From REEB506 sp040381035 (GTDB lineage: Bacteria; Pseudomonadota; Alphaproteobacteria; Caulobacterales; Aquidulcibacteraceae), in NCBI GenBank assembly GCA_040381035.1, contig JBEIHY010000001.1, forward strand, positions 40,834-104,833: a DNA stretch of 64,000 nucleotides, read 5' to 3'. The notes beneath the pieces were generated by a model that saw only the letters and a program-made list of their open reading frames with translations, made no database searches and had not been told where the DNA came from. Made by a program: the position numbers and the translations under genes. The stretch's first letter is position 1; each line of letters begins with the position of its first letter. This document shows positions 56,785 through 64,000 of this stretch, in pieces.

Positions 56785-57786
56785 CTACCCCGCTTTGCGC
56801 TGCGACGGCTCGATCCGCACTCTGCGCGGCATTTCGGCAGGCGCGGGCGCGGCGTTGAGGTCGCGGACTTCGATGACAGGGACGGCGTTGGCGGCCACGG
56901 CCGGGCCACCAGACGCCAGCGGCGAGATCGGCGCGATGCCGCCATACTTCGCGCCCTGGCTGGCGCGGTCCAGGCGGGTCAAAGCCGGGTCAAGCTCGCC
57001 GCGAAGAGAGACCGCAATGCGGCCAAGCAGCCGCGTGCTCGACAAGGTTTGCAGACCACGCACCAGGCCGCCGCGGGCCTAGGTTTGAATACCGGCGACG
57101 CTGTCGCGGCCGAGCCGGTCGCACCAATAGGGCGTCAGATCGGCGAAAGCGGAGCCTGTCACCGGGTCTTCGTCGATACCGACGCCGGGGGCAAAGAAGC
57201 GGCACAAAAAGTCGTACGGCTTGCCGGCGTCGGCGCGGGCTGCGACGGTGAGGCAGGCGGCGCGCGGGCCGCGCACGGCCTTTTCGAGCCGCGCAACGTT
57301 TGGGGCGAGCGCGCGCAGCTCAGCCTCACTGCCCAGCACAATGGTGGCGTATTCGCCGGTAGAGGCATCGACCGCCTTTGTCACCGCAAGCGCGCCGAGC
57401 ACATCGGTCGCGGGCGTCCAGGGACTGCGCGCCCGGCGCGGCAGATCGAGGGTGAAGCCGTCGGCGGTTTCGCGCACCGCCAGCGGGCCCTTCTGGGTGT
57501 CGAACACGACAACGTCCAAATCGGTCTCAATCTCGGTGAGCAGGATCGCGCCCGCGGCCAAAGTGGCGTCGCCGCAGAGCAGAACTTCCGTTGTCGGCGT
57601 GAACCAGCGCAGTTGGTAATTGCCTTTCAGGCCGGCGGATTTCAGAAATGCCGTTTCGCTGACACGGTTCTGCGCGGCAATGGCGCGCAGGGTTTCGTCG
57701 GCCGGCCAAGCGTCGAGCGGCACGACGGCGGCGGTGTTGCCGGAAAAGACCTGATCCGTGAGCGCATCGACAAATCAAATGCGCAT
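56785..57786 (-). pseudogene. second PhzF-family gene, broken by two in-frame stops
   Basis: From ATG 57786 the frame reads Met-Arg-Ile, TGA (57775-57777), then Phe-Val-Asp-Ala-Leu-Thr-Asp-Gln-Val-Phe-Ser-Gly-Asn-Thr-Ala-Ala-Val-Val-Pro-Leu-Asp, the PhzF N-terminus. It continues with Ser-Glu-Thr-Ala-Phe and Asp-Glu-Asp-Pro-Val-Thr-Gly-Ser-Ala to Gly-Ile-Gln-Thr, where TAG (57079-57081) stops it. Directly after, in the same frame, come Ala-Arg-Gly-Gly-Leu-Val-Arg and Gly-Arg-Ile-Ala-Val-Ser, the normal PhzF C-terminus. About 60 further codons to 56785 (an Ala/Pro-rich tail) are unexplained and might be a separate short gene. A GTG at 57723 could give a shortened protein, but it would lack the conserved first strand. 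The gene is convergent with the NrdJ-like gene, four bases away. Confidence 0.8.
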
Positions 57787-57898
57787 TCTGCACACATCCT
57801 TTTTTGGTGAGAGCAGCTGATGTAACAGAAGCGCGCTTGACAGCACGCGCGATGACGCCGCCACGTCGCCAACGCAAAACAGCCAACTGGTAGAGGAG

Positions 57899-58100
57899 AA
57901 AGTCCCCGGCTTCTGGCGCCAGGCGCCCGCGCCGCAAAGCGGCGCAGACTTTACACTTGGCGCCTGGCCCACCGCCACCAGAGGAAAGTCCCCGGCTTCT
58001 GGCGCCAGGCGCCCGCGCCGCAAAGCGGCGCAGACTTTACACTTGGCGCCTGGCCCACCGCCACCAGAGGAAAGTCCCCGGCTTCTGTTGCCAGGCGCCG
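57899..58100. repeat. tandem 86-base repeat derived from the tmRNA tail
   Basis: Two complete identical 86-base units (57899-57984 and 57985-58070) are followed by a partial third that merges into the 3' part of the tmRNA coding piece (58071-58100, with small differences). Each unit has a GCGCCGC-AAA-GCGGCGC hairpin (57929-57945 and 58015-58031) and an inverted GGCGCC-rich segment. The stretch AAAGTCCCCGGCTTCTG occurs at the start of all three. The repeats lie immediately downstream of ssrA. They contain no gene. Confidence 0.88.
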
Positions 58101-58380
58101 GGGGGCCCCGCCTTAGGTTGCGACACCCAAGGGCTTAAGTCGGAAATCACCGGACTGCTTACGCAGCCAAGCGGACTTCCTCAGCAAAGTTGTCGTTGGC
58201 AACTATAGCTTTTTGGCCTGTAACGGGACCGCCCGAGCAAAAGCAATGACCGTCAACGTCCGTCGATCCTATGTCGGCCCCCTCCTCCCGCAACGCCGGG
58301 AAAAACTGGTGGAGCCGGCGGGAATCGCACCCGCGTCCGAGCCGCCTATCTTCACGCGTTTATCGCCATAGTCCGAATTG
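58080..58380 (-). ncRNA. ssrA: tmRNA, circularly permuted two-piece form
   Basis: The acceptor piece comes first in transcription and ends with CCGGCTCCACCA at 58318-58307, preceded by a T-arm with a five-pair stem GCGGG/CCCGC around a seven-base loop. A short linker follows, then the coding piece whose 5' end GGGGCCG (58281-58275) pairs with CGGCTCC of the acceptor to make a seven-pair acceptor stem. The tag frame at 58200-58159 reads Ala-Asn-Asp-Asn-Phe-Ala-Glu-Glu-Val-Arg-Leu-Ala-Ala then TAA, like the Caulobacter tag. tmRNA rescues stalled ribosomes with SmpB. The outer ends (about 58380 and 58080) are estimates; the 3' side includes a CCCCGG/CCGGGG pseudoknot stem. Confidence 0.93.
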
Positions 58381-58424
58381 CTCCGGACGCTGCTAATATA
58401 GGCTGCGTCGGCACGGAGCGAAAG

Positions 58425-59072
58425 ATGGCGGCTTGGATTGCCCGAATTTTTATGGCGGTGGGGCTGGGTTTGGCGCTGGCGGCCTCCGATGGGACTGGCC
58501 CGCGCCCGGTGGTGGCCGGCCCCTGCGCGCCTTTGGGGGTGTGGTCGAACGGCGCCCATACCAGCTTGATCGTACCTGCCGGGATGCTGGCGACTGATCA
58601 TCCCCTGCGGCGGCCGTTTCCAAGCGCGCTTTGGTTTCTGATCGGTTGGGGCGACGCGGCGTTCTACCCTTCCGACGGCTCCGATATCGCGCTGGCTCTG
58701 CGCAGCCTGATCCCGCCCAGGGCTTCGGTCGTGCATGTTCTGGCGACGACAGCATTGCCGACGCAGACCTTTGCGGCCAGCACGGTCGCCTGGACTGGAC
58801 TGACGCCGGCGCAGCAAGCGCGCCTGGCCGCCTTCCTGGCGGATGCCGTTATCCGCGACAAAGCCGGCGCCGCGATCGCCGCCGCCCCGGGCCAAGTGGC
58901 CGGCGCGAGTGCCTTCTTTAAAGGCGTTGACGGCTTCCACGCCTTCAGTTTGTGCAACCACTGGACCGCCAAAGCGCTGCGCGCGGCGGGCCTTGCGGTC
59001 ACGCCGTGGGGCGCGTTCACGGCCGCGTCCGTAACCGGCCAAATCCAACTCACCCCCATTTGCGCAGCATGA
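58425..59072 (+). CDS. DUF2459 family protein
   Basis: A 215-residue protein matching DUF2459 (also annotated as urease-associated, TIGR02117): His-Thr-Ser-Leu-Ile-Val-Pro-Ala, Ile-Gly-Trp-Gly-Asp-Ala-Ala-Phe-Tyr-Pro, and Cys-Asn-His-Trp-Thr-Ala-Lys-Ala-Leu-Arg-Ala-Ala-Gly-Leu near the C-terminus. The conserved His and Cys suggest a papain-like hydrolase or acyltransferase, but this is unproven. The N-terminus is a signal peptide or anchor. It is divergent from the tmRNA gene; the short space between them should hold both promoters. Confidence 0.85.
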   Translation: MAAWIARIFMAVGLGLALAASDGTGPRPVVAGPCAPLGVWSNGAHTSLIVPAGMLATDHPLRRPFPSALWFLIGWGDAAFYPSDGSDIALALRSLIPPRASVVHVLATTALPTQTFAASTVAWTGLTPAQQARLAAFLADAVIRDKAGAAIAAAPGQVAGASAFFKGVDGFHAFSLCNHWTAKALRAAGLAVTPWGAFTAASVTGQIQLTPICAA

Positions 59073-59117
59073 GCACTTAAGCCGCGCACTCCGCGACGGC
59101 GGCGCTATTGTGCCGTC

Positions 59118-60965
59118 ATGGGCGCAGCGATTCTCTCCAAGCCGGATAGGCCGACATTGGACGACGCGCGCACCCTGCTGGCGCGCCATTGGGGCCATCC
59201 GGCGTTTCGCGGGCTCCAGGCGCCGGTGATTGAAGCGCTGCTGGCCGGGCGCGACGCGTTGGCCGTGATGCCGACCGGCGGCGGCAAGTCGGTTACCTAT
59301 CAGATCCCGGCCATGCTGCGCGCAGGCGTCGGGATCGTGGTGTCGCCGCTGATTGCCCTGATTCAAGATCAGGTGGCGGGGCTGAAGGCAATGGGCGTGC
59401 GCGCAGGGCGGCTCGATTCAAGCCTGCCGAGCGAGGAGCGGATGGGCGTGCTCGCCGATCTCGCCGAAGGCCGGCTTGACCTTCTGTACATTTCGCCCGA
59501 GGGCCTCGCCACGCCGGCCATGCGCGACCGCTTGAGCCGCTGCGAAGTGGCGCTGATTGCGGTCGATGAGGCGCACTGCGTCAGCCAATGGGGTCATGAT
59601 TTCCGCCCCGATTATCGCGCGCTGGCGCGGCTCAAGGATTGGTTCCCACATGCGCCGCTGCTGGCTGTTACCGCCACCGCGGATCGCCGCACGCAGGCCG
59701 ATATCCGCGAAAATCTCCGCCTTCAGGACGCTGAAAGTTTCATCGCCAGCTTTGATCGGCCCAATCTGATTTTGAGCGCCGAGCGCAAGGACGGCCCCGC
59801 CGCCAAGCGCATCTTGGAGCTGTGCAAGGCGCGGCGTGGCCAAGCGGGCGTGGTCTATGCTGGAACCCGCGATGGTGTTGAACAAATCGCGGCGGCCTTG
59901 AACGAAGCGGGCGTTCCAGCGCTTGCCTATCATGCGGGGCTGGAGGCGCGCGTGCGCACCCAGCGCCAAGCGCAGTTTCAAGACGACGACGCGCTGGTGA
60001 TGGTCGCCACCGTGGCATTCGGCATGGGCGTTGATAAGCCCGATGTGCGCTTTGTGTTGCATGCCGACCCGCCGAAATCCATTGAAGCTTATTGGCAGGA
60101 AGTCGGCCGCGCGGGCCGCGACGGCGAGCCGGCTGAGGGCGTGGCGCTGTTTGGCGCCGGCGATCTGGCGCGCAGTTTGCGGATGATCGCCGACGGCGAA
60201 GCGGCCGATGAAATCAAGCACGCGCAAAGCCAAAAAGCCCGCCAGTTGTTCAGTTTCCTCGATGGCTTGAGCTGCCGGCGCGGCGCGGTGCGACGCTATT
60301 TCGGCGAGGTCGATGTGAGTGATTGCGGCGTGTGTGACAATTGCACTGCCCCACCGCCGGGCCGCGACGCGACCGAACTCGCAGCGAAAGCCTTGAGCGC
60401 AGTGGTGCGCATGGAAAGCCGCGTCGGGCGCGGACGCCTGATCGATCACATCATGGGCAAGCCGCCGAAAGACGGCCTCGATCAGCGCTTCGCCGACAGA
60501 TCCACTTATGGCTGCGGCGCTGGCGAAAGTGTGCAGACTTGGCGGGCGGTGTTGGAGCAATTGCTGCTGGAAGGGCTCTTGGAAGAACATGGCGATTCCA
60601 TGCGCCCGCAAATCCGGATTGCCGATTCTGAGGCCGCACGCGCGGTGTTTCGCAAGGAGCGCGCACTGTCGATCCGCTTGCAACGGCCGGCGCAAACAAA
60701 GTCGTCGCGCGGCGAACGCACCGGCGCCCCCGCCCCGACCGGCGACGACGATCCCGATCTGCTCGCCCGCCTGAAAATCTGGCGTCGGCGCGAAGCGGCC
60801 AAGACCGGCGCGCCGCCTTATGTGATCTTCCAGGACAAAACGCTCGCCGCGATCGCCGCCGCCAAGCCCGCCGACTTGATGGCTTTATCGCGCGTGCCCG
60901 GCATCGGCGAAAAGAAACTGGAGCGCTTTGGCGCCACCGTGTTGGCGCTGATTAATGGTGGATGA
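59118..60965 (+). CDS. recQ: ATP-dependent DNA helicase RecQ
   Basis: RecQ is a 3'-5' DNA helicase in recombination and repair. The 615-residue product has motif 0 (Phe-Arg-Gly-Leu-Gln), Walker A Met-Pro-Thr-Gly-Gly-Gly-Lys-Ser, the DEAH box Asp-Glu-Ala-His-Cys-Val-Ser-Gln-Trp-Gly-His-Asp-Phe-Arg-Pro, and motif VI Gln-Glu-Val-Gly-Arg-Ala-Gly-Arg-Asp-Gly. The zinc-binding Cys set follows (Leu-Ser-Cys-Arg-Arg and Cys-Gly-Val-Cys-Asp-Asn-Cys), then an RQC winged helix and a C-terminal HRDC domain (Pro-Pro-Tyr-Val-Ile-Phe-Gln-Asp-Lys-Thr-Leu, Val-Pro-Gly-Ile-Gly-Glu-Lys-Lys-Leu-Glu). It is complete. Confidence 0.97.
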   Translation: MGAAILSKPDRPTLDDARTLLARHWGHPAFRGLQAPVIEALLAGRDALAVMPTGGGKSVTYQIPAMLRAGVGIVVSPLIALIQDQVAGLKAMGVRAGRLDSSLPSEERMGVLADLAEGRLDLLYISPEGLATPAMRDRLSRCEVALIAVDEAHCVSQWGHDFRPDYRALARLKDWFPHAPLLAVTATADRRTQADIRENLRLQDAESFIASFDRPNLILSAERKDGPAAKRILELCKARRGQAGVVYAGTRDGVEQIAAALNEAGVPALAYHAGLEARVRTQRQAQFQDDDALVMVATVAFGMGVDKPDVRFVLHADPPKSIEAYWQEVGRAGRDGEPAEGVALFGAGDLARSLRMIADGEAADEIKHAQSQKARQLFSFLDGLSCRRGAVRRYFGEVDVSDCGVCDNCTAPPPGRDATELAAKALSAVVRMESRVGRGRLIDHIMGKPPKDGLDQRFADRSTYGCGAGESVQTWRAVLEQLLLEGLLEEHGDSMRPQIRIADSEAARAVFRKERALSIRLQRPAQTKSSRGERTGAPAPTGDDDPDLLARLKIWRRREAAKTGAPPYVIFQDKTLAAIAAAKPADLMALSRVPGIGEKKLERFGATVLALINGG

Positions 60966-60970
60966 AGGCC

Positions 60971-61042
60971 AGCTTTCCCCCTCGCCCTTCGGGAGAGAGG
61001 GATGAAACGACAAGAGCCCGCACCTCCGGGAGCGGGGAAGCT
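60971..61042. terminator. imperfect hairpin between convergent recQ and ABC ATPase genes
   Basis: AGCTTTCCCC at 60971-60980 can pair with GGGGAAGCT at 61034-61042 with one bulged base; inner CCCTCGCCC/GGGAGAGAGGG segments can pair too. It sits between convergent gene ends and overlaps the last codon of the ABC gene. No T-run is present, so the role as terminator is tentative. Confidence 0.4.
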
Positions 61043-62876
61043 AGGCGACCGCGGCTTCCACCGCATCATGCTCGGCGACGAAATGGCCGGGGGTGACTTC
61101 GATAAGGGGCGGGCGGTATTGCTCCGCTTCGGGATCATCGACGAGTTTGGATTTCAGAAACCTGAGCGGCGCGCGGCTGTCCATTGGGCTTGGCAAATCG
61201 CCGACCAGGCGGACGCGCGCCTTCGAGCGGGCCGCTTTCGGATCGGGCGTTGGCGCTGCAGCCAGCAGCGCGCGTGTATAGGGATGGCGCGGATCGCGGA
61301 ACAGGGTTTCGGTGTCGCCGATCTCCACCGCCCGGCCAAGATAAAGCACCATCACCCGATGGCTGATCTCGCGCACGACCGCCAGATCATGGCTGATGAA
61401 CAGCATGGCAAGGCCAAACTCTTTTTGCAGATCCATCAACAGCCGCACGATCTGAGCTTGAATTGACACATCCAGCGCCGACACGGCCTCATCGCACACC
61501 ACCAGTTTCGGACGCAGGATCATCGCGCGCGCAATGCCGACGCGCTGGTTCTGCCCGCCGCTCAATTCATGCGGGTAACGGTTGATGAAATTCGGATCGA
61601 GGCCGACATGGCCCATGATCTCGCGCACCTTGTCTTCGCGCGCGATGCGGTTGAGATGGGGCTCAAATACGTTAAGCGGTTCGGCGATCGAGGCGCCGAT
61701 CGTCATGCGGGGGTCCAGCGAAGCGAGCGGGTCTTGAAACACCACCTGCAGATCGCGGCGTACATCGCGGATGCTTTTGGCGTCGGCCTCCACCAGGCCG
61801 CGACCGAGGAAACTGACCGATCCGGCCTTCGCCGCCACCAGCCGGAGCACCCCGCGCGCGAGCGTGGACTTGCCACAGCCGCTCTCGCCGACAATGCCGA
61901 GCGTCTCGCCCGGGCGCAGCTTGAAATCCACGCCGTCAACGGCTTTCAGCGGCTTTGTTTTCGGAAACAAGCCGCCGCCAACGGTCACCGGGAAATGCAC
62001 TTTCAGATCGCTCACATCCAGGATCGGCGCGACATTGACGCCTGGCGCGGGCAGGCGCGCAGCGTGGCCAGGCCGTTGGCCGCCATCCAAGCGCGGCACA
62101 GCATCGAGCAGCATCTTGGTATAGGCGTCCTGCGGATTGGCAAACAGCGCCTCGGCATCGCCGGTCTCAACCACCTTGCCGTGGCGCATCACCGCAATAC
62201 GCGAAGCCATGCGCGCGACCACGCCCATATCATGGGTGATGAGCACAACCGCGGTGTTGGTTTCCCGCTGCAGGTCCTCCATCAGGTCGAGCACCTGGGC
62301 CTGTACGGTGGCGTCGAGTGCGGTTGTCGGCTCATCGGCGATGAGCAGTTCCGGTCCGCTCATCATCGCCATGGCGAGCATCACCCGCTGGCGCATCCCG
62401 CCAGACAATTCGTGCGGATATTGCCGCAAGCGACGTTGGGCTTCGGGTATGCGCACGCGCTCCAGCCAGTCGATGCATTTGCGGTCGGCGGCGGCGCCGG
62501 ATTCGTTGAAGTGATGGGCCAAGACTTCGCCCATCTGGGCGCGAATGGTCATGTGTGGGGTCAGGGCGGTCAACGGGTCTTGGAACACGAACCCGACTTT
62601 GCGGCCGCGCAGGCCATTGAGCTGCGTGCGGCTGGCGCCGAGAATATCAGCGCCCTGAAACTTCACCGCGCCGGCCGCCTTGCCATTGGCGGCAATCAGT
62701 CCGAACGCGGACAAAAAGGTCTGGCTCTTACCGGAGCCGCTTTCGCCGACCACGCCGAGGCATTCGCCGCGCGCAACGTGCAGGTCAACGCCTTTGACGG
62801 CCTGGACCGGCCCATCGGGCGTGTCGAAGGTGACGGTCAACTGGCGGATATCGAGGACGGGGTCGGTGGTGCTCAT
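61041..62876 (-). CDS. peptide/nickel-type ABC transporter ATPase, two fused ATP-binding domains
   Basis: A 611-residue protein carrying DppD-like and DppF-like ATPases in one chain, as in GsiA and YejF. Domain one has Walker A Gly-Glu-Ser-Gly-Ser-Gly-Lys-Ser, signature Leu-Ser-Gly-Gly-Met-Arg-Gln-Arg and Walker B Leu-Leu-Ile-Ala-Asp-Glu. Domain two has Gly-Glu-Ser-Gly-Cys-Gly-Lys-Ser, Leu-Ser-Gly-Gly-Gln-Asn-Gln-Arg and Leu-Val-Val-Cys-Asp-Glu. It would power import of oligopeptides or similar solutes. No permease or binding-protein gene is adjacent. ATG 62876 is preferred to 62912 because conserved sequence starts just after it. Confidence 0.93.
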   Translation of the reverse strand: MSTTDPVLDIRQLTVTFDTPDGPVQAVKGVDLHVARGECLGVVGESGSGKSQTFLSAFGLIAANGKAAGAVKFQGADILGASRTQLNGLRGRKVGFVFQDPLTALTPHMTIRAQMGEVLAHHFNESGAAADRKCIDWLERVRIPEAQRRLRQYPHELSGGMRQRVMLAMAMMSGPELLIADEPTTALDATVQAQVLDLMEDLQRETNTAVVLITHDMGVVARMASRIAVMRHGKVVETGDAEALFANPQDAYTKMLLDAVPRLDGGQRPGHAARLPAPGVNVAPILDVSDLKVHFPVTVGGGLFPKTKPLKAVDGVDFKLRPGETLGIVGESGCGKSTLARGVLRLVAAKAGSVSFLGRGLVEADAKSIRDVRRDLQVVFQDPLASLDPRMTIGASIAEPLNVFEPHLNRIAREDKVREIMGHVGLDPNFINRYPHELSGGQNQRVGIARAMILRPKLVVCDEAVSALDVSIQAQIVRLLMDLQKEFGLAMLFISHDLAVVREISHRVMVLYLGRAVEIGDTETLFRDPRHPYTRALLAAAPTPDPKAARSKARVRLVGDLPSPMDSRAPLRFLKSKLVDDPEAEQYRPPLIEVTPGHFVAEHDAVEAAVA

Positions 62877-63061
62877 GGCGGCAAGCTTAGCCGACCCGCT
62901 GGGCCTGTCCAATCACGCCGCTGCAATCGCGCGCCTCGCCGAAAACGCGAACGCGAGCCTGTACATGAATGAACGCCCCGCTCAGGCGGCGTACAGCTGG
63001 CCTGGGTCAGGGTTGCCTCACGCTGCTGAACCAGCGGGGACCATATTGAAGGACAATCGCC

Positions 63062-63637
63062 ATGACCACCAAGACCAAAACCAGCCTTGCGCTCTCCGCC
63101 CTTGTGGCGGCGCTGGCCTTGGGCGCAGCCCCGGCCGCTTTCGCCGATCCCGATGGCCGGCGCGGGGATTACCGCGCCGACCGCCCCGCCCCGCTAAGCG
63201 CCCCATCGCCGGCTTGGCGCGACGACCGCGCCGGCCCGCCGGCGCCGCCGACCGCCAATGGGCCGGGATGGCGCGACACCGATAACCGCCGCGACGATTG
63301 GCGCGACGCCCGGGCCGATTATCGCAATCCCAATGCATTCGTGAATGTCAGCTTTCGCGAGCGCATTGATCGCATCGAAGGCTGGATCAGCCGCAGCGTT
63401 GAACGCGGCGCGTTAAGCCGGCGCGACGCGCATTGGTTGTGGCGTCAACTGGACGATACCCGCGCTTTGGCGATCTCCTATCGCCGCAGCCACGGTTCTT
63501 ACACTGTGTGGGAAGCCGATGAGATCGACGCCCGCCTGGGTCGCATTCGCAACCAAATCCGCGACCAGAAGCGCGATGATCAATGGTCCGGCTGGCGCAA
63601 TGACGATTGGCGCGGCCGCAGCACTTACGGCTTCTGA
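63062..63637 (+). CDS. exported Arg/Asp-rich protein of unknown function
   Basis: A 191-residue protein with a signal peptide ending Ala-Phe-Ala near residue 28. Residues 30-90 are low-complexity, dominated by Arg, Asp, Pro and Trp (Trp-Arg-Asp-Asp-Arg-Ala-Gly-Pro-Pro, Arg-Arg-Asp-Asp-Trp-Arg-Asp-Ala). The rest is helical with Arg-Ile-Asp-Arg-Ile-Glu-Gly-Trp-Ile and Arg-Ile-Arg-Asn-Gln-Ile-Arg, ending in Trp/Arg/Asp-rich sequence. This type of small exported protein is common in the class, but I cannot name a family. The TonB-dependent receptor gene is convergent. Confidence 0.72.
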   Translation: MTTKTKTSLALSALVAALALGAAPAAFADPDGRRGDYRADRPAPLSAPSPAWRDDRAGPPAPPTANGPGWRDTDNRRDDWRDARADYRNPNAFVNVSFRERIDRIEGWISRSVERGALSRRDAHWLWRQLDDTRALAISYRRSHGSYTVWEADEIDARLGRIRNQIRDQKRDDQWSGWRNDDWRGRSTYGF

Positions 63638-63709
63638 CGCGCCGCCGCGCTCCCCATGACAACATGCGGAGCGCGGCACATGCTCCGGATACGAACAATA
63701 TGCGACACG

Positions 63710-64000
63710 CTAGAATGACCCGCTGACCTTGAGCTGCAAAAAACGCCCAAACTGGCGATAGCGTGTTTCGGTGAAGTTGAGCGGGCAGTTGCGATCGGGC
63801 TGAAAGAATGCCCGTCCGCGTCTGAATTCTTGATTGGTCAGGTTCCAGGAGAACAATTCAACGGTGACGCCTGGAACCGCTGTGGTGCGCACGAACGCCT
63901 CCACCCAGGGGCCTTCAAAATTCGTGTCGGTTTCGCTGCGCCGGTAGAACACATTCTCATCGGCCGTTTCATAGTTCACGCCCCAAGCATATTTACCGCC
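63710..64000 (-). CDS. TonB-dependent receptor, C-terminal part only
   Basis: The last 96 residues of an outer-membrane beta-barrel are visible; the frame is open to the edge of the window. The alternating pattern of the final strands (Asn-Phe-Glu-Gly-Pro-Trp-Val-Glu-Ala-Phe-Val-Arg; Val-Thr-Val-Glu-Leu-Phe-Ser-Trp-Asn-Leu-Thr-Asn-Gln) and the C-terminal Phe-Leu-Gln-Leu-Lys-Val-Ser-Gly-Ser-Phe, ending in Phe as required for BAM insertion, are typical of TonB-dependent receptors. Substrate cannot be told from this part. Confidence 0.82.
   Translation of the reverse strand, partial: GGKYAWGVNYETADENVFYRRSETDTNFEGPWVEAFVRTTAVPGVTVELFSWNLTNQEFRRGRAFFQPDRNCPLNFTETRYRQFGRFLQLKVSGSF

Noticed and set aside
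15545..57081. Reassignment of TAA or other stops to a sense codon
   Set aside because: ppa and dabA end in TAA at their normal family length, and the broken genes use TAA, TAG and TGA, so ordinary nonsense mutations fit better than recoding.
57899..58100. CRISPR array
   Set aside because: The repeat units are 86 bases, directly adjacent without unique spacers, and no cas genes are present.

Overview
The window is a 64 kb stretch of GC-rich, densely packed alphaproteobacterial chromosome, probably from the Caulobacterales/Hyphomonadaceae side of the class. The evidence for this is a circularly permuted two-piece tmRNA gene with an Ala-Asn-Asp-Asn-Phe-Ala-Glu-Glu tag, an NDUFA12-type complex I subunit, the accB-accC-aat block facing a DUF2155-mlaD-NDUFA12 block, and a secA / PPIase-argJ-mutT arrangement. 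Most genes are ordinary housekeeping or metabolic genes, often translationally coupled through ATGA, GTGA or TGATG overlaps. I saw no tRNA, rRNA, transposase, integrase or CRISPR array.

Layout. 1-5 kb: DUF4262 fragment, acyl-CoA dehydrogenase, DUF1289 protein, glyoxalase II and a lytic transglycosylase. 5.3-6 kb: a VapBC-like toxin-antitoxin pair. 6-14.3 kb: guaA, an S1/P1-type nuclease, a CE15-like esterase lipoprotein, and the DabA-DabB inorganic-carbon uptake pair facing an NhaR-like LysR regulator with inverted repeats between them. 15-22.6 kb: a lipoprotein gene with an in-frame stop, pyrophosphatase, a haloalkane dehalogenase coupled to a short hotdog protein, a TIR-TM-repeat protein coupled to an LprI-like gene, tlyA and an amidase. 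22.6-31.8 kb: a palindromic repeat, acyl-CoA ligase, a GmrSD-like DUF262-DUF1524 protein coupled to hldE, MAPEG, a GST-like protein, a polyproline secreted protein and rph. 31.9-39.6 kb: a broken TylF methyltransferase, hrcA-grpE, a broken Uma2 nuclease, tesB, epoxide hydrolase-PhzF and a secreted-protein gene with an in-frame stop. 39.7-53.9 kb: secA, PPIase-argJ-mutT, histidine kinase, a decayed CPBP-like membrane protein, HNH nuclease, thiS-thiG, aroQ-accB-accC-aat and the NDUFA12-mlaD-DUF2155 operon. 54-64 kb: a giant NrdJ-like pseudoenzyme, a phzF-like pseudogene with two in-frame stops, tmRNA with tandem copies of its tail, DUF2459 protein, recQ, a two-domain peptide-type ABC ATPase, a secreted protein and the end of a TonB-dependent receptor.

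The most unusual gene is the 914-residue protein at 54037-56781. It keeps an almost perfect class II ribonucleotide reductase C-terminus (TSCPD domain and Cys4 zinc ribbon), but its reductase barrel is an alanine-rich shadow without the catalytic motifs. A second theme is gene decay: six non-essential genes are broken by single in-frame stops (TAA, TAG, TGA) or one-base shifts while the housekeeping genes around them are intact. All family assignments come from reading motifs by eye; no database search was run.
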